The notes under the pieces: generated by a model
Seen by the model: the letters and a program-made list of their open reading frames with translations, nothing else
Told to the model about the DNA's origin: nothing
The model's database searches: none
In this document: in pieces, positions 25,059 to 33,719 of the stretch
How the letters are laid out: each line of letters starts with the position of its first letter
Position numbering within the stretch: position 1 is the first letter of the stretch
NCBI RefSeq assembly: GCF_900291015.1
Contig: NZ_OLKL01000034.1
Span: forward strand, 1 to 64,000
From: Pseudomonas persica
GTDB taxonomy: Bacteria; Pseudomonadota; Gammaproteobacteria; Pseudomonadales; Pseudomonadaceae
Reading direction: 5' to 3'
DNA length: 64,000 nucleotides
Program-made: the position numbers and the translations under genes

Positions 25059-25991
25059 CTACCGCCAATAGCGCGAATCATCCACCACCTTGGCATGCCC
25101 CTCGAACAGCGCCGGCAGCTGCTCCTTGAGGTAATCGATCCAGGTGCGCACCTTGGCATCCAGGTAATGCCGTGACGGGTAGATCGCATACAGCGCATTC
25201 TCGCGCAGGCGATACGGTGCCAGCAACCGGCACAGATGCCCCTGCTCGATCGCCTGGCTGGCGGTGTAGAACGGCAGCAGGCCGATGCCCATGCCCAGTT
25301 CGCTGGCCACCAGCATGGCGTCGGCGACGTTGGTGGAGAAACTGTCGTTCGGCGCGATCACACACTGGTCCACCCCTTGCGGGAACACCCAGTCACCTTC
25401 GTACATCGGATAAGCCATGCGCAGGCAACGGTGCTGGTGCAGGTCTTCCGGGTGCTCTGGCACGCCGTGGGCCTCCAGGTAGCTCGGCGCTGCGCAGGGG
25501 ATGCTGAAAATGTTGCCCAGCGGCACGGCGATCAGTTGCGAATCCGGCAACGCTCCGTCAATGGTAATCACCACATCATGGCCCTCGGCCAGCGGGTCAG
25601 GGTTACGCTGGGACAGAGTCAGCTCGATCACCACCTCCGGACACAACGCGTTGTAGCCGGCCACCAAGGGCATCAGCAGCAGGCCCAGCCCATGTGGGCA
25701 ATGTAAACGCAGGCGGCCACGAGGCGTGAGATGCGCGCCACGGGCTTCGTCCACCGCTTCTTCGGTCAGCAGCATGATCTGCCGCGAGCGCTCGAGAAAC
25801 CGCTCGCCCGCCTCGCTCATGCGCAAGCGCCGCGTGGTGCGGTGCAGCAGGCGGGTCTGCAGCTGGTTTTCCAGCTCGGCAACGATGCGCGAAACCTGCG
25901 CCGCGGAAATGTCCAGGGCATTGGCGGCCGCAGCGAAGCTGCCGCATTCCACCACACGGGCGAAAGTACGCATGGCATGCAGCATGTCCAT
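25059..25991 (-). CDS. LysR-family transcriptional regulator
   Basis: This 310-residue protein has an N-terminal winged helix-turn-helix ('FARVVECGSFAAAANALDISAAQVSRIVAELE', residues about 10-40) and a substrate-binding domain of the LysR type ('LRLHCPHGLGLLLMPLVAGYNALCPEVVIEL'). It resembles the CrgA/PA2423-like subgroup with 'RTTRRLRMSEAGERFLERSRQI'. It is convergent to the acyl-CoA dehydrogenase gene and divergent from the DUF2790 gene, so its target is not obvious from context. Confidence 0.9.
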   Translation of the reverse strand: MDMLHAMRTFARVVECGSFAAAANALDISAAQVSRIVAELENQLQTRLLHRTTRRLRMSEAGERFLERSRQIMLLTEEAVDEARGAHLTPRGRLRLHCPHGLGLLLMPLVAGYNALCPEVVIELTLSQRNPDPLAEGHDVVITIDGALPDSQLIAVPLGNIFSIPCAAPSYLEAHGVPEHPEDLHQHRCLRMAYPMYEGDWVFPQGVDQCVIAPNDSFSTNVADAMLVASELGMGIGLLPFYTASQAIEQGHLCRLLAPYRLRENALYAIYPSRHYLDAKVRTWIDYLKEQLPALFEGHAKVVDDSRYWR

Positions 25992-26115
25992 GAAGGTCTG
26001 CTCCTTGTTCGGTCTTATTCTTGCGTTACAGGCAGGAATCTATCACGGGTTAGCCCATTTATTGTGGATGACCAATGAATGGATCATAAGTCACCCATTG
26101 AAAAAGGAGCCTGCC

Positions 26116-26379
26116 ATGAAACGTTCGATCGCTGTGCTTGCCGTTGCCGCTACCCTCGCCTCGTTCGGAGCCTTCGCCGACACCGGCAGCAACCAGCCGG
26201 CCAGCAGCAGCAACTACGAATACGGCATGCCACTGGACGTGGCCAAAGTCATCTCCATCACCCCGGCCAGCAACGCTGCCGACTGCCAGGTTGGCACCGC
26301 GCACATGGTGTATGTCGACCACCAGGGCCAGAAGCGCGAAGTCGACTACCGGGAAATGGGCAACTGCTCGCAGCAGTGA
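26116..26379 (+). CDS. DUF2790 periplasmic protein
   Basis: This 87-residue protein has a clear signal peptide (cleavage after 'FGAFA') and the DUF2790 pattern 'YEYGMPLDVAKVISI...CQVGTAHMVYVDHQGQKREVDYREMGNC', with two Cys that could form a disulfide. Such genes are common in Pseudomonas and are often copper-responsive, but that is family knowledge and not visible here. The start was set by AAGGAG about 7 bases upstream of the ATG. It is convergent with trmK, separated by 1 bp. Confidence 0.85.
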   Translation: MKRSIAVLAVAATLASFGAFADTGSNQPASSSNYEYGMPLDVAKVISITPASNAADCQVGTAHMVYVDHQGQKREVDYREMGNCSQQ

Positions 26380-26380
26380 G

Positions 26381-27073
26381 TCAGGCCAACACCTGGGTGA
26401 TCCAGCCGACCTGCTGGTTGAAATCGTCGATTTTCGCCAGAGGCACCGCATCACGGGCTCGCTCGAAGTTGGCCAGGGTCTGCTGCTTCTGCCGCAGCAT
26501 GCGCCGCCACTTGACCAGGAACGCCTCACTTTTCTCCTGCATCAGCACCGGGCCGAAGTACAGCTGTTCAGCGGTGTACGCCGCCACCCCCGGCTCGGCG
26601 ACGATGATCTCATAGTCGAAACGGTTTTCCCGCAGCAGTTCTTCGCTGACGATCCGGTAACCATTGCCCACTAGCCACTGGCGTAGTTCGCACTCGGCGC
26701 CATTGGGCTGCAGCACCAGGCGCGTGACGCCAGTCAGGCGCTGCTTGCCGGCTTCGAGGATTTCGCACATGGTGTCGCCACCCATGCCACAGATGCTGAC
26801 CACCGAAATACGGTCGTCAGGCTCGACCGCCGCCAGGCCATCGGCCAGGCGCACGGTGACGCGGCCTTCCAGGCCGTTCCTGTGCACGTTGCGCTGGGCC
26901 GAGGCGAACGGCGTCTGTGCCACCTCGCCCGCTACCGCCGCTTCCAGCCCCCCGCGCAGCATCAAGGCCACCGGCAGGTAGCCGTGGTCCGAGCCGATGT
27001 CGGCCAGGCGCGCACCCTGCGGCACATGGGCTGCCACACGCTCCAGGCGCCTGGACAAAGTTTGTTCGTTCAA
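26381..27073 (-). CDS. trmK: tRNA (adenine(22)-N1)-methyltransferase TrmK family
   Basis: This SAM-dependent methyltransferase of about 230 residues has motif I 'LADIGSDHGYLPVALML', then 'GRVTVRLADGLAAVEPDD' and 'VSICGMGGDTMCEIL' (catalytic loop of the TrmK/COG2384 family), and the C-terminal coiled coil typical of TrmK. The start is taken as TTG at 27073 ('NEQTLSRRLERVAAHVP'); an ATG at 27136 would add 21 unconserved residues. The integrative element is inserted 110 bp upstream, between this gene and ridA. Confidence 0.82.
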   Translation of the reverse strand: MNEQTLSRRLERVAAHVPQGARLADIGSDHGYLPVALMLRGGLEAAVAGEVAQTPFASAQRNVHRNGLEGRVTVRLADGLAAVEPDDRISVVSICGMGGDTMCEILEAGKQRLTGVTRLVLQPNGAECELRQWLVGNGYRIVSEELLRENRFDYEIIVAEPGVAAYTAEQLYFGPVLMQEKSEAFLVKWRRMLRQKQQTLANFERARDAVPLAKIDDFNQQVGWITQVLA

Positions 27074-27183
27074 GGTAAACCCCTGGCTTTGCAATGGGGC
27101 GCGATTCTGACGGCGAACGCCGCGCATTTCAAACACCAGGGCGCCCTCGACCGGGCCAGCGCGCTCGCGTAGGCTTGCCGCTT

Positions 27184-27198
27184 TCCTTCCGTAGCAAG
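27184..27198. repeat. Attachment site attL (15-bp direct repeat)
   Basis: Copy one of tccttccgtagcaag, 110 bp upstream of the trmK start. No tRNA gene overlaps it. Confidence 0.8.
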
Positions 27199-27295
27199 TG
27201 TTAACCCGCCTACCCCGCCCCAGCTAACTCAGGGCATTCAGAAAAGACCATCCGACCGTAAACCCCCAAATATGCCACCTGTGGGAGCGACGACG

Positions 27296-27571
27296 ATGGG
27301 CAACCCTAGAATTGAAGTACCTGCACCGATAGCTGACGCGCTGGTGCACCCTACCCCCCTGTGCCAGGCACTGGGGATCAGCCGGGCGACCCTCGATCAT
27401 TGGGTACAGGCCGGCCACTTCCCGCCTCCCATTGTGATCGGTCAGATGCGAGGCAGCGGCAAGGTATCCCGTGTCGCTTTCCTGAGAAGTGAAATAGACG
27501 CCTGGATCCTCGCCCGCAAGGCCGAGCGTGACGCGGCAAAAAAGCCCCGCACCGAAAACCTGCCAGCCTGA
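27296..27571 (+). CDS. AlpA-like DNA-binding regulator/excisionase
   Basis: This 91-residue protein is built around a MerR/AlpA-type winged helix: 'PLCQALGISRATLDHWVQAGHFPPPIVIG...KVSRVAFLRSEIDAWI'. AlpA proteins of phages and satellites act as excisionases or activators of integrase and replication genes. GGGAG lies 8 bases before the chosen ATG. It is the first gene inside attL and is followed by the helicase gene, an order known from phage-inducible islands. Confidence 0.8.
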   Translation: MGNPRIEVPAPIADALVHPTPLCQALGISRATLDHWVQAGHFPPPIVIGQMRGSGKVSRVAFLRSEIDAWILARKAERDAAKKPRTENLPA

Positions 27572-27618
27572 AAAGAAAAAGCCCCGGCGGTTCAGGCCAG
27601 GGCTAGGGGGTGTTTCCT

Positions 27619-29400
27619 ATGGATAAAAATATACTATCAGACGGCGGCGAGGCTGCAAGGGCCGCCCTCGAAATGATCGCCCGGCATGACGCCGACAGGG
27701 CTGCCGCGGCAGCCGCCAGGCAGGCACAGAAGTCCGCCATCACTGTCGAGCCGTCGAAGACCTTCACCGGCACCGCTACGCTGTCGTGCGTCCCTGCTGC
27801 GATCAATGAACCAGAGGCCGTCGCGCAACCTGTGCCGTCTGGAACGATCAGGTTTGGCGTAGACAAGGTACAGCTCCAGGCGGGCGACCCCAGCAGCCTG
27901 TTGGCCAGCATGCAGCAGAGCCAGCAAGAAGCCGCGCAAGCTGCACAAAGGCCGGCCAACGTGGTGAAGATGGTACCCAAGGCCGAAGGTCACTCGGCGT
28001 TCAAGGTCGGTGACATCGATCCCGAGTCCCGCGAGATTCTGCGTTACATCAGTGAGGATTTCATCCTGGTGACGGGGGACGGCGCGGTGTACGCCTACTA
28101 CATCAAGCGCGGCTGCCGGCTGACCAAGGAAGGCATGCGTCACCAGTGCGCCAAGCGCCATGGCACCATCGAGCAGGTCGCGAAAATAGATGACGGTCGG
28201 GTCGAGTGGAAATCGCTTCCAGCTGGTGACATCTGGTGGGATTGGAAGGGCCACGAGCGTCGGGTTGTAATGTACCTGGTCATGGAGCCGACCGCCTTGA
28301 CCGAGGGCGAAGACGACCCGGACGTATTCAATCTGTGGCACATCCGCAAGCTGGAAATGGCCGAACGCACCGTCGCCGCCACCTTCGACGACATGGCCGT
28401 TCTGTGGAGTCACCTGCTCTACCTGAGCGACGGCGACGTACCAACGGTGGTCCGCTTCGTATCCTGGCTGGCGTGGCTGTACCAGCACCCTGATGACAAG
28501 ATCCCCACCGCCTGGCTGCTCTATTCGGAGAACCGACGTATCGGCAAGAACCTGGTCGGCCGACTGCTGGCACGGGTGTTCGGAAAGTCGATGGTCCTGA
28601 CCGATGGTGACGGCAAGCTGCTCACCAGCAAGTTCGATGACGCGCTGCTTGATCGGCGTATCGCCTTCCTCAATGAGGTGCGCCTGACTGGTAAGGAACG
28701 GACGAACTTCGAAGTGTTCAAGAACAAGGTGTCGGCCGAGCGCGTCGTGATCGAGCCGAAAGGCCGGCCGGCCCGCGAGGTCCGCAACACTGTGCATTAC
28801 ATCCTGACCAGCAACCATGAGGACGCCCTACCGCTGACGGAAAACGAAGGCCGCATCAACGTCATGCGTTGCCTTGCGCCACGCAAGCCGGACGCGTACT
28901 ACGAAGAACTGGTGGCCTGGATCGACGGCCCCGGCGCTGGCGTGTTCGCCAATGTGCTGGCGACCTGGGATTTCAAAGGCTGGAATCCACACGCACCGGC
29001 GCCGGAAACCGAAGCGGCCAGGGATATGCAGCTGGCTGCCCGTGGACACGGCATTAACTTCCTGGAGGAACGCGCAGCCGCCCGCGAGGGTGCCTTTGCG
29101 CTGCAGATCGGCCGCTGCAACGACATCTACATCAAGCTCAAGGGGGAGTACCCCGAACTGGTGCGGGACTACGGGATCACCCCCAGCACCTTACCGAAGA
29201 TGCTCAAGGCATTGGGCTTCAAACAGCTGTTCAAGCCTGGCAAAGACGGTAAGCCATCGACGAACCCAGATACCAAGGTGTGGTGTTTCTGCAACACCGA
29301 CTGGTGGGACGGCCAGTTGGCGAGCGTGTGGAATGACTATTTGAATACGCAGGTCGCGCCAGAGGGCATGCCACCTTACGGAGGGGAAAACCATGAGTGA
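27619..29400 (+). CDS. DUF5906-type phage/satellite replication helicase
   Basis: This 593-residue protein has a disordered N-terminal third rich in Ala/Gln, then a region 'DFILVTGDGAVYAYYIKRGCRL' and a superfamily-3-like helicase core with P-loop 'SENRRIGKNLVGRLLARVFG', Walker B-like 'DRRIAFLNEV' and 'HYILTSNHEDALPL' (sensor 1). This matches the DUF5906/primase-associated helicase class of phages and satellites. No primase catalytic motif is obvious. The AGGGGG ribosome-binding site precedes the ATG at 27619. It overlaps the next gene by 8 bp. Confidence 0.82.
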   Translation: MDKNILSDGGEAARAALEMIARHDADRAAAAAARQAQKSAITVEPSKTFTGTATLSCVPAAINEPEAVAQPVPSGTIRFGVDKVQLQAGDPSSLLASMQQSQQEAAQAAQRPANVVKMVPKAEGHSAFKVGDIDPESREILRYISEDFILVTGDGAVYAYYIKRGCRLTKEGMRHQCAKRHGTIEQVAKIDDGRVEWKSLPAGDIWWDWKGHERRVVMYLVMEPTALTEGEDDPDVFNLWHIRKLEMAERTVAATFDDMAVLWSHLLYLSDGDVPTVVRFVSWLAWLYQHPDDKIPTAWLLYSENRRIGKNLVGRLLARVFGKSMVLTDGDGKLLTSKFDDALLDRRIAFLNEVRLTGKERTNFEVFKNKVSAERVVIEPKGRPAREVRNTVHYILTSNHEDALPLTENEGRINVMRCLAPRKPDAYYEELVAWIDGPGAGVFANVLATWDFKGWNPHAPAPETEAARDMQLAARGHGINFLEERAAAREGAFALQIGRCNDIYIKLKGEYPELVRDYGITPSTLPKMLKALGFKQLFKPGKDGKPSTNPDTKVWCFCNTDWWDGQLASVWNDYLNTQVAPEGMPPYGGENHE

Positions 29401-29902
29401 ATCCATTTCGGGGTCGGTGAATCCACCGGCCCTGCCGCCCGTGTCGTTCTGCTTGGAGGTGTACGGTTCCGCTGCGCGTCGGATCGAGAGGGACGCCACC
29501 ACGCGGGCAAAAGACGATGCCGCCGCCCACCGTGCCAAGATTCGCCGTCTCAAGGAAGAAGCGGAATTGAAGGCAGCCGAGTACACGTTGATCATGCTCG
29601 ACAAGCACATTGCCGAGGCGCTCGACGACAAGACCGACCCGAAGCTGCGACGCGACCTGCGCAACGATGTGATGAACCGGGGTGTTGGCAAGCCACGTGA
29701 AGTCGAGGCGGATGACGATCCCCAAGGCAAGGAAGCACGCGCCCGTGACCTGCTGGATGTGCTGGCGGCATTGTCCACCAGAAACGCCGCGCTGGAGATG
29801 GAAGGCAAGGCCTCGCCGAGGATCGAGCGTGACGTGACCCCTGAACAGGGCCACCACCTGGACATCGACCTGAGCGAGTTTGATGTGGGAGGTGACGTAT
29901 GA
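29393..29902 (+). CDS. Hypothetical element protein, charged and helical
   Basis: This 169-residue protein is not recognised. It is rich in charged helix-forming residues ('ERDATTRAKDDAAAHRAKIRRLKEEAELKAAEYTLI') with a central 'DDKTDPKLRRDLRNDVMNRGVGKPREV' segment, which resembles text seen in phage small DNA-binding proteins, but this is too weak to name it. It starts 8 bp inside the helicase gene behind a strong GGAGGGG site and overlaps the next gene by ATGA, so it belongs to the replication operon. Confidence 0.7.
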   Translation: MSESISGSVNPPALPPVSFCLEVYGSAARRIERDATTRAKDDAAAHRAKIRRLKEEAELKAAEYTLIMLDKHIAEALDDKTDPKLRRDLRNDVMNRGVGKPREVEADDDPQGKEARARDLLDVLAALSTRNAALEMEGKASPRIERDVTPEQGHHLDIDLSEFDVGGDV

Positions 29903-30117
29903 AATGGGGCTGGATCGACTGGTACGCCAATGCGCTGAAAATCGGACTCGCCGTCCTGGTGGTCGCTGGTTTGTACCACTGGGCGCAGCAGGCTACCACC
30001 AAGCGTGATGAGCTGTGCTATGTGGTCGAATCGCACATGGATATCAGCGAAGGTGACGAGTACGCGGCGGCCAAGCGTGCCTACTGGAACTACTGCTCGG
30101 AACCAGATGACGAGTAG
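29899..30117 (+). CDS. Small membrane protein of the element
   Basis: This 72-residue protein has one transmembrane helix (about residues 12-28, 'ALKIGLAVLVVAGLYHWA') and a polar, acidic C-terminus with two Cys. Its start overlaps the preceding stop (ATGA). Function unknown. Confidence 0.65.
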   Translation: MKWGWIDWYANALKIGLAVLVVAGLYHWAQQATTKRDELCYVVESHMDISEGDEYAAAKRAYWNYCSEPDDE

Positions 30118-30196
30118 TGTGCCGTCGCCTCGACCATACCATCATCGAGGCGTGGACTGAACTACGCTCTACGCTAGCCTTGAAGCGGAGAGCTAT

Positions 30197-30670
30197 ATGG
30201 GACTCGGAAAACTAGAGGGGGCGCTACTCGCCGCGCTTACGATAGCTGCCGGTCTCGTGCACGGGAAACCCCTTGTGACGATCATCTGTGAAGAACCCGC
30301 CGGTTCTCGGATCGACATCGACAGAACTGCTACCAAGTGGTTTAAAGTTGCCGAGGACTCATTTACCGGGGTACATCCAACCTTCATATTGGATGATTCT
30401 GACGTGGCCCACATCACATACTTTTTCAACAACACGAGGCCAGCGATAGACCTGGGGATAGCTAATCGTGGGGCGCGGACAGCTCAAATTGTGAGTATCT
30501 CAAGTACAATGCTCTCGGCAATTGAGACCCTTACCGACCAGGTAGCAGTTTTCACCATCTACCCTGTAGTTGGGCTGGGGTTCTTCACTTTCCACGATCT
30601 GAACCCCATTGGCGGTGGTGACGCGAGGTCGGCCACATTCACTTCAAAATGCACCATGACAGGCAGCTAG
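30197..30670 (+). CDS. Hypothetical exported cargo protein
   Basis: This 157-residue protein has a hydrophobic N-terminus (about residues 8-22) that could be a signal peptide or anchor. It then has a beta-rich body with 'IDIDRTATKWFKVAEDSFTG' and 'VAVFTIYPVVGLGFFTFHDL'. No family is recognised. Codon use and base composition are more AT-rich than flanking genes, consistent with recent acquisition. GGAGA lies upstream of the ATG. It lies between the replication genes and the minus-strand operon, a usual cargo position. Confidence 0.65.
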   Translation: MGLGKLEGALLAALTIAAGLVHGKPLVTIICEEPAGSRIDIDRTATKWFKVAEDSFTGVHPTFILDDSDVAHITYFFNNTRPAIDLGIANRGARTAQIVSISSTMLSAIETLTDQVAVFTIYPVVGLGFFTFHDLNPIGGGDARSATFTSKCTMTGS

Positions 30671-30788
30671 CTTCTGGACGTAGCCGCTAAGAGAAAGACA
30701 TCCACCCCACCCTAGCAAGAGTTCCCTATGCACATCGACGCCGCTATCATCGCCGGCCATGTGCCACGGATATAGCGAAGGGGTTCCA

Positions 30789-31589
30789 ATGGCGGATTTG
30801 TGGGAGCCGGTGGGCGGAGTGTTCTGGAGCGCGCCACCAGCTGTGGTGGTGCCGGATGAAGTATGGCCGCATTGGCCAGCAACCATTGTGCTGCTAGTCG
30901 CAGCTATCGCAATTGGGGTGGTAGCGGTCCGCATCGCCCAAAAGCGCAATGAACCGGAGTGGCATCTGCGGCAGCACATGGTGGAGGTTGGCAGCGCCGC
31001 CACACTGATCTACCTGGCTGGCATCGCTGCGTTGACGGGGGATCGCATTGGCACCCTTGGCGATATGCCCTTGAACGAAGTGGGTGACTTCCTAGCTGGT
31101 GCATTCGGCCCGGTGGCATTCCTCTGGCTGGTCTTGGGTTTCCTAATGCAGAGCGAAGAGCTGAAAAACACTGTCGATCAACATAAAGCGATGGTTAGAG
31201 TAACTAGGGAGCAGCACGACAGGGCCATCAAAGCGCTTTTCACTTTCGAGGCTAGCCCACTCATCTACGAGCCAGAAGACGGCAGCGGCGGGCCAAGAAA
31301 GGTCCAAAGTAACGTCCGGATTACAAACGAAGGTAATAAAGCCCTTAAAGTGGTACTGGGTTCGGACCAAACCGCCGAGGCAGGTGAAGTGATAAACCTG
31401 GGCGCCTTCCCAGAGGGTCATTCCGAGGAAATCACGTTCAGTATCTTACTGCTAGAGAATCCCAAAACTGGCGAGATTTGGATTGAGTACGAAGATTTGG
31501 CGGGTGATAGGAGAATAGACACGTTTGCGTACACGGTTTCCGATACTGGGCTGAATTTTGTTCGGGGCCTAACCCTCGCAACTAATTGA
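30789..31589 (+). CDS. Hypothetical cargo membrane protein
   Basis: This 266-residue protein has three predicted transmembrane helices: about 33-50 ('TIVLLVAAIAIGVVAVRIA'), 67-83 ('AATLIYLAGIAALTG') and 100-120 ('FGPVAFLWLVLGFLM'). A short coiled coil (to about 150) and a cytoplasmic beta-sandwich-like domain follow ('SNVRITNEGNKALKVVLGSD'). No known family is recognised. The start at 30789 has GAAGGGG upstream. Base composition is lower in GC than the surroundings. A phage-defence or superinfection role is possible but only suggested by context. Confidence 0.68.
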   Translation: MADLWEPVGGVFWSAPPAVVVPDEVWPHWPATIVLLVAAIAIGVVAVRIAQKRNEPEWHLRQHMVEVGSAATLIYLAGIAALTGDRIGTLGDMPLNEVGDFLAGAFGPVAFLWLVLGFLMQSEELKNTVDQHKAMVRVTREQHDRAIKALFTFEASPLIYEPEDGSGGPRKVQSNVRITNEGNKALKVVLGSDQTAEAGEVINLGAFPEGHSEEITFSILLLENPKTGEIWIEYEDLAGDRRIDTFAYTVSDTGLNFVRGLTLATN

Positions 31590-31636
31590 AGAGGCTTCCC
31601 TGCCCACCCTGTGCACATCGTCACCCCTCCCGCTGT

Positions 31637-31918
31637 TCACGTTTGGCTCTCGATACCTTGCCCGGCCTCTGTGCGTGGGCGAGGCCCTGGAGCTGTGCGC
31701 TCAGCCGGTGGCAGTGCGTCACCGAACAACTCGGCGCGTAGCTCCTGCTCGATCTGCGTGGGCGTCATCCGCATGGCCACGCACCACAGTGCCACACGCA
31801 CACCCCGAAGGAATGCGCGGTGGTGGCGCCGGGTCTCGGCACAGTTGCTGCGCTCAATGCGCAACTGCAGCTGTGCCAGCCGCTGGCTGATCTGCTGTTC
31901 CCGCGATATGACACCCAT
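31637..31918 (-). CDS. Small basic hypothetical element protein
   Basis: This 93-residue protein is Arg/Gln-rich ('REQQISQRLAQLQLRIERSNCAETRRHHR') with a hydrophobic stretch 'GVRVALWCVAM'. It starts 2 bp after the stop of the scaffold-like gene and is the last gene of the minus-strand operon. It is not recognised. Its tight spacing is the main support for it being real. Confidence 0.55.
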   Translation of the reverse strand: MGVISREQQISQRLAQLQLRIERSNCAETRRHHRAFLRGVRVALWCVAMRMTPTQIEQELRAELFGDALPPAERTAPGPRPRTEAGQGIESQT

Positions 31919-31920
31919 GG

Positions 31921-32925
31921 TCAGAACCCGAATCGTGGTTCATCAGCGGCCCGCATCTGCTCAAACAGCCGGTCGAATTCCTCGTTACTGAGGGATGCCA
32001 CGTTGGCGGCGGAGAGACGCCCGCGCTGGTCCGGTGCCTTGCCGTCAGCTGGCAGGCTGCTGAGGCTGGTAGGCCCCTGGCGCACAGCAACGCGACTTCG
32101 GGTCTGGAACCCCAGTGCCTGCGCACGCTGGTACACGTATGCACAGGGGTCGATCCCGTTGGCCTGGCACTGCCGCAGGAAACCAAGGGTGGCGATCTGC
32201 TCGATGTCCTGGATCTGCGCAGCCGTCGCGCCGGGGTACTGTGCTACCAGTTGGTTGCGCACGTTCGACAAGACGAATTCGCGGGCATCGTCGTAGTCCG
32301 GGTGCGCCGCCTTGAACCTTGGCTCCACCTCGTTGACGAACGGGGCAATCTGCTGGGCATCACGCTGGATCTGCGCGCCAGCCTGTTCCAGCATCTGGCG
32401 CTGGTGCTGCTGTCCCTGCATGTCGTTCAGGCGCTGCTCGAACTGCTTGGTAAGCGCCTTGACATGGCCTTCGGGGTCATCGACGAACGCCGGGATTTCG
32501 GCCTCCTGTTGAGCCTGTTGCTGCTGGGCAGCCAGCTGCTGTTGCCACTGCTGGAACTGCTGCAGCTGTGCCTGATGCGCGGCCAACTGCTCCTGCAGTA
32601 CGCGGTTTTCTTCCTGCTGGGCCTGCCGCTTGGTGCGTTCTTCCTGCAGGGCACCGAGTGGCACATACTGCTTGCGGCCGTTGTGCGGCTGGTCGACCTG
32701 CTCGCCTTCGCCATCGTCTGGCTGCTCGTTCAGGTATTGGTCCCGCTGCTGGACGTGTTCCTGGTACTGCTCGACCTCATCAGCGGTAGCGTTAGGCACA
32801 GCTGTGCTGTCGTCGGCATCGTTGGGGATGCCCACCGAGTCGGTCAGGAGCGCGGCAAGTTTATCGACCGGCACTGGTTCGTCTGGTCCGTCGAAGTCTT
32901 CGACCTGGATGCTGGTATCACTCAT
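31921..32925 (-). CDS. Scaffold-like coiled-coil phage protein
   Basis: This 334-residue protein has an acidic N-terminus, a long Gln-rich coiled coil (about residues 85-200, including 'QQLAAQQQQAQQEAE') and a globular C-terminal part ('FVNEVEPRFKAAHPDYDDAREFVLS', 'LGFLRQCQANGIDPCAYVYQRA'). This layout is typical of phage scaffolding or head-assembly proteins. No protease or capsid gene is next to it. It overlaps the preceding gene by 8 bp. Confidence 0.65.
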   Translation of the reverse strand: MSDTSIQVEDFDGPDEPVPVDKLAALLTDSVGIPNDADDSTAVPNATADEVEQYQEHVQQRDQYLNEQPDDGEGEQVDQPHNGRKQYVPLGALQEERTKRQAQQEENRVLQEQLAAHQAQLQQFQQWQQQLAAQQQQAQQEAEIPAFVDDPEGHVKALTKQFEQRLNDMQGQQHQRQMLEQAGAQIQRDAQQIAPFVNEVEPRFKAAHPDYDDAREFVLSNVRNQLVAQYPGATAAQIQDIEQIATLGFLRQCQANGIDPCAYVYQRAQALGFQTRSRVAVRQGPTSLSSLPADGKAPDQRGRLSAANVASLSNEEFDRLFEQMRAADEPRFGF

Positions 32926-33478
32926 GGTTCACCTCGGGGCGCGATGCGCGCTTGGCTTTGCTTGGGCGACCGCTGACGGTGCCGGTGGGCTTGCTGGTTT
33001 GCACAGGTGCGGCTGCGGCCAGGCCGTAGCGCTCTGCCAGGTCGGCGGCGCCTTGTGCGGCTGCAGCGCGGGCGGCTTGCCGGGCCAGGGCTTCGGTCAG
33101 CTCTTCCTGCAATTTCTCGATCTTCCTGGCCGGGTTGGTCCTGGCCTTGAACGCGGCGATTTCTTCGGCAGTCAACGGCTTGCGGTTGATGTCGGCGCCG
33201 CTCCAGCCGACCACGACACCGGTACGCACACGACGACGCTCGCACACATGCAACTTGATCAGGCCGTCGAGCATGCGAATCTCGCAGCTCTCGGCACTGC
33301 GGGCGGTGACGGTGCGCTCTGGTGCGGACTCAGCCCACGGTCCAAGGTCCACGACCGGCCTCTCGAAGGTGATGACGTACTCACCATCCACGGTAGTGGT
33401 CAGCTTGGCGCGGGTGGTGTCGATGTTGTGCATGTCGGCATCGGCGCGCAGGCGGTTCAGGTGTTCGATGTCATACAT
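32918..33478 (-). CDS. Hypothetical phage-type protein
   Basis: This 186-residue protein is not recognised. Its N-terminal half is beta-rich ('AKLTTTVDGEYVITFERPVVDLG'); its C-terminal half is Ala-rich and helical, ending in a basic tail 'GRPSKAKRASRPEV'. It overlaps both neighbours by 8 bp, so it is part of the minus-strand operon. Confidence 0.65.
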   Translation of the reverse strand: MYDIEHLNRLRADADMHNIDTTRAKLTTTVDGEYVITFERPVVDLGPWAESAPERTVTARSAESCEIRMLDGLIKLHVCERRRVRTGVVVGWSGADINRKPLTAEEIAAFKARTNPARKIEKLQEELTEALARQAARAAAAQGAADLAERYGLAAAAPVQTSKPTGTVSGRPSKAKRASRPEVNHE

Positions 33479-33719
33479 TTTGGGTGCCTCCGTTAGCGGC
33501 GATGATGGCGGCGGTGAGTCGGTCGATTTCGGCCTGTTGGCACAGAGTTGCGGCGGTGCCGTCCAGCTGATTCAGCCTGCGCAGTTTTGCGCGTGCGGCT
33601 TCCAGTTCCTGGCGTGCCTTTGGCAGCTGTTCGGTCAGCATGGCGTGCGCGTGTTCGAGGTCGTCTACCCGGACGCGGGCGGCCTGCACAGCTTGTTGGG
33701 CTTGTTTCAATTCGTTCAT
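33471..33719 (-). CDS. Small coiled-coil protein
   Basis: This 82-residue protein is almost wholly a coiled coil ('QAARVRVDDLEHAHAMLTEQL'). Its start overlaps the stop of the large 1125-residue gene by ATGA. Function unknown; a virion or scaffold accessory role is possible. Confidence 0.65.
   Translation of the reverse strand: MNELKQAQQAVQAARVRVDDLEHAHAMLTEQLPKARQELEAARAKLRRLNQLDGTAATLCQQAEIDRLTAAIIAANGGTQNV

Noticed and set aside
27184..27198. tRNA gene at the attachment site
   Set aside because: No tRNA cloverleaf is visible; the site is a plain intergenic sequence between trmK and ridA.
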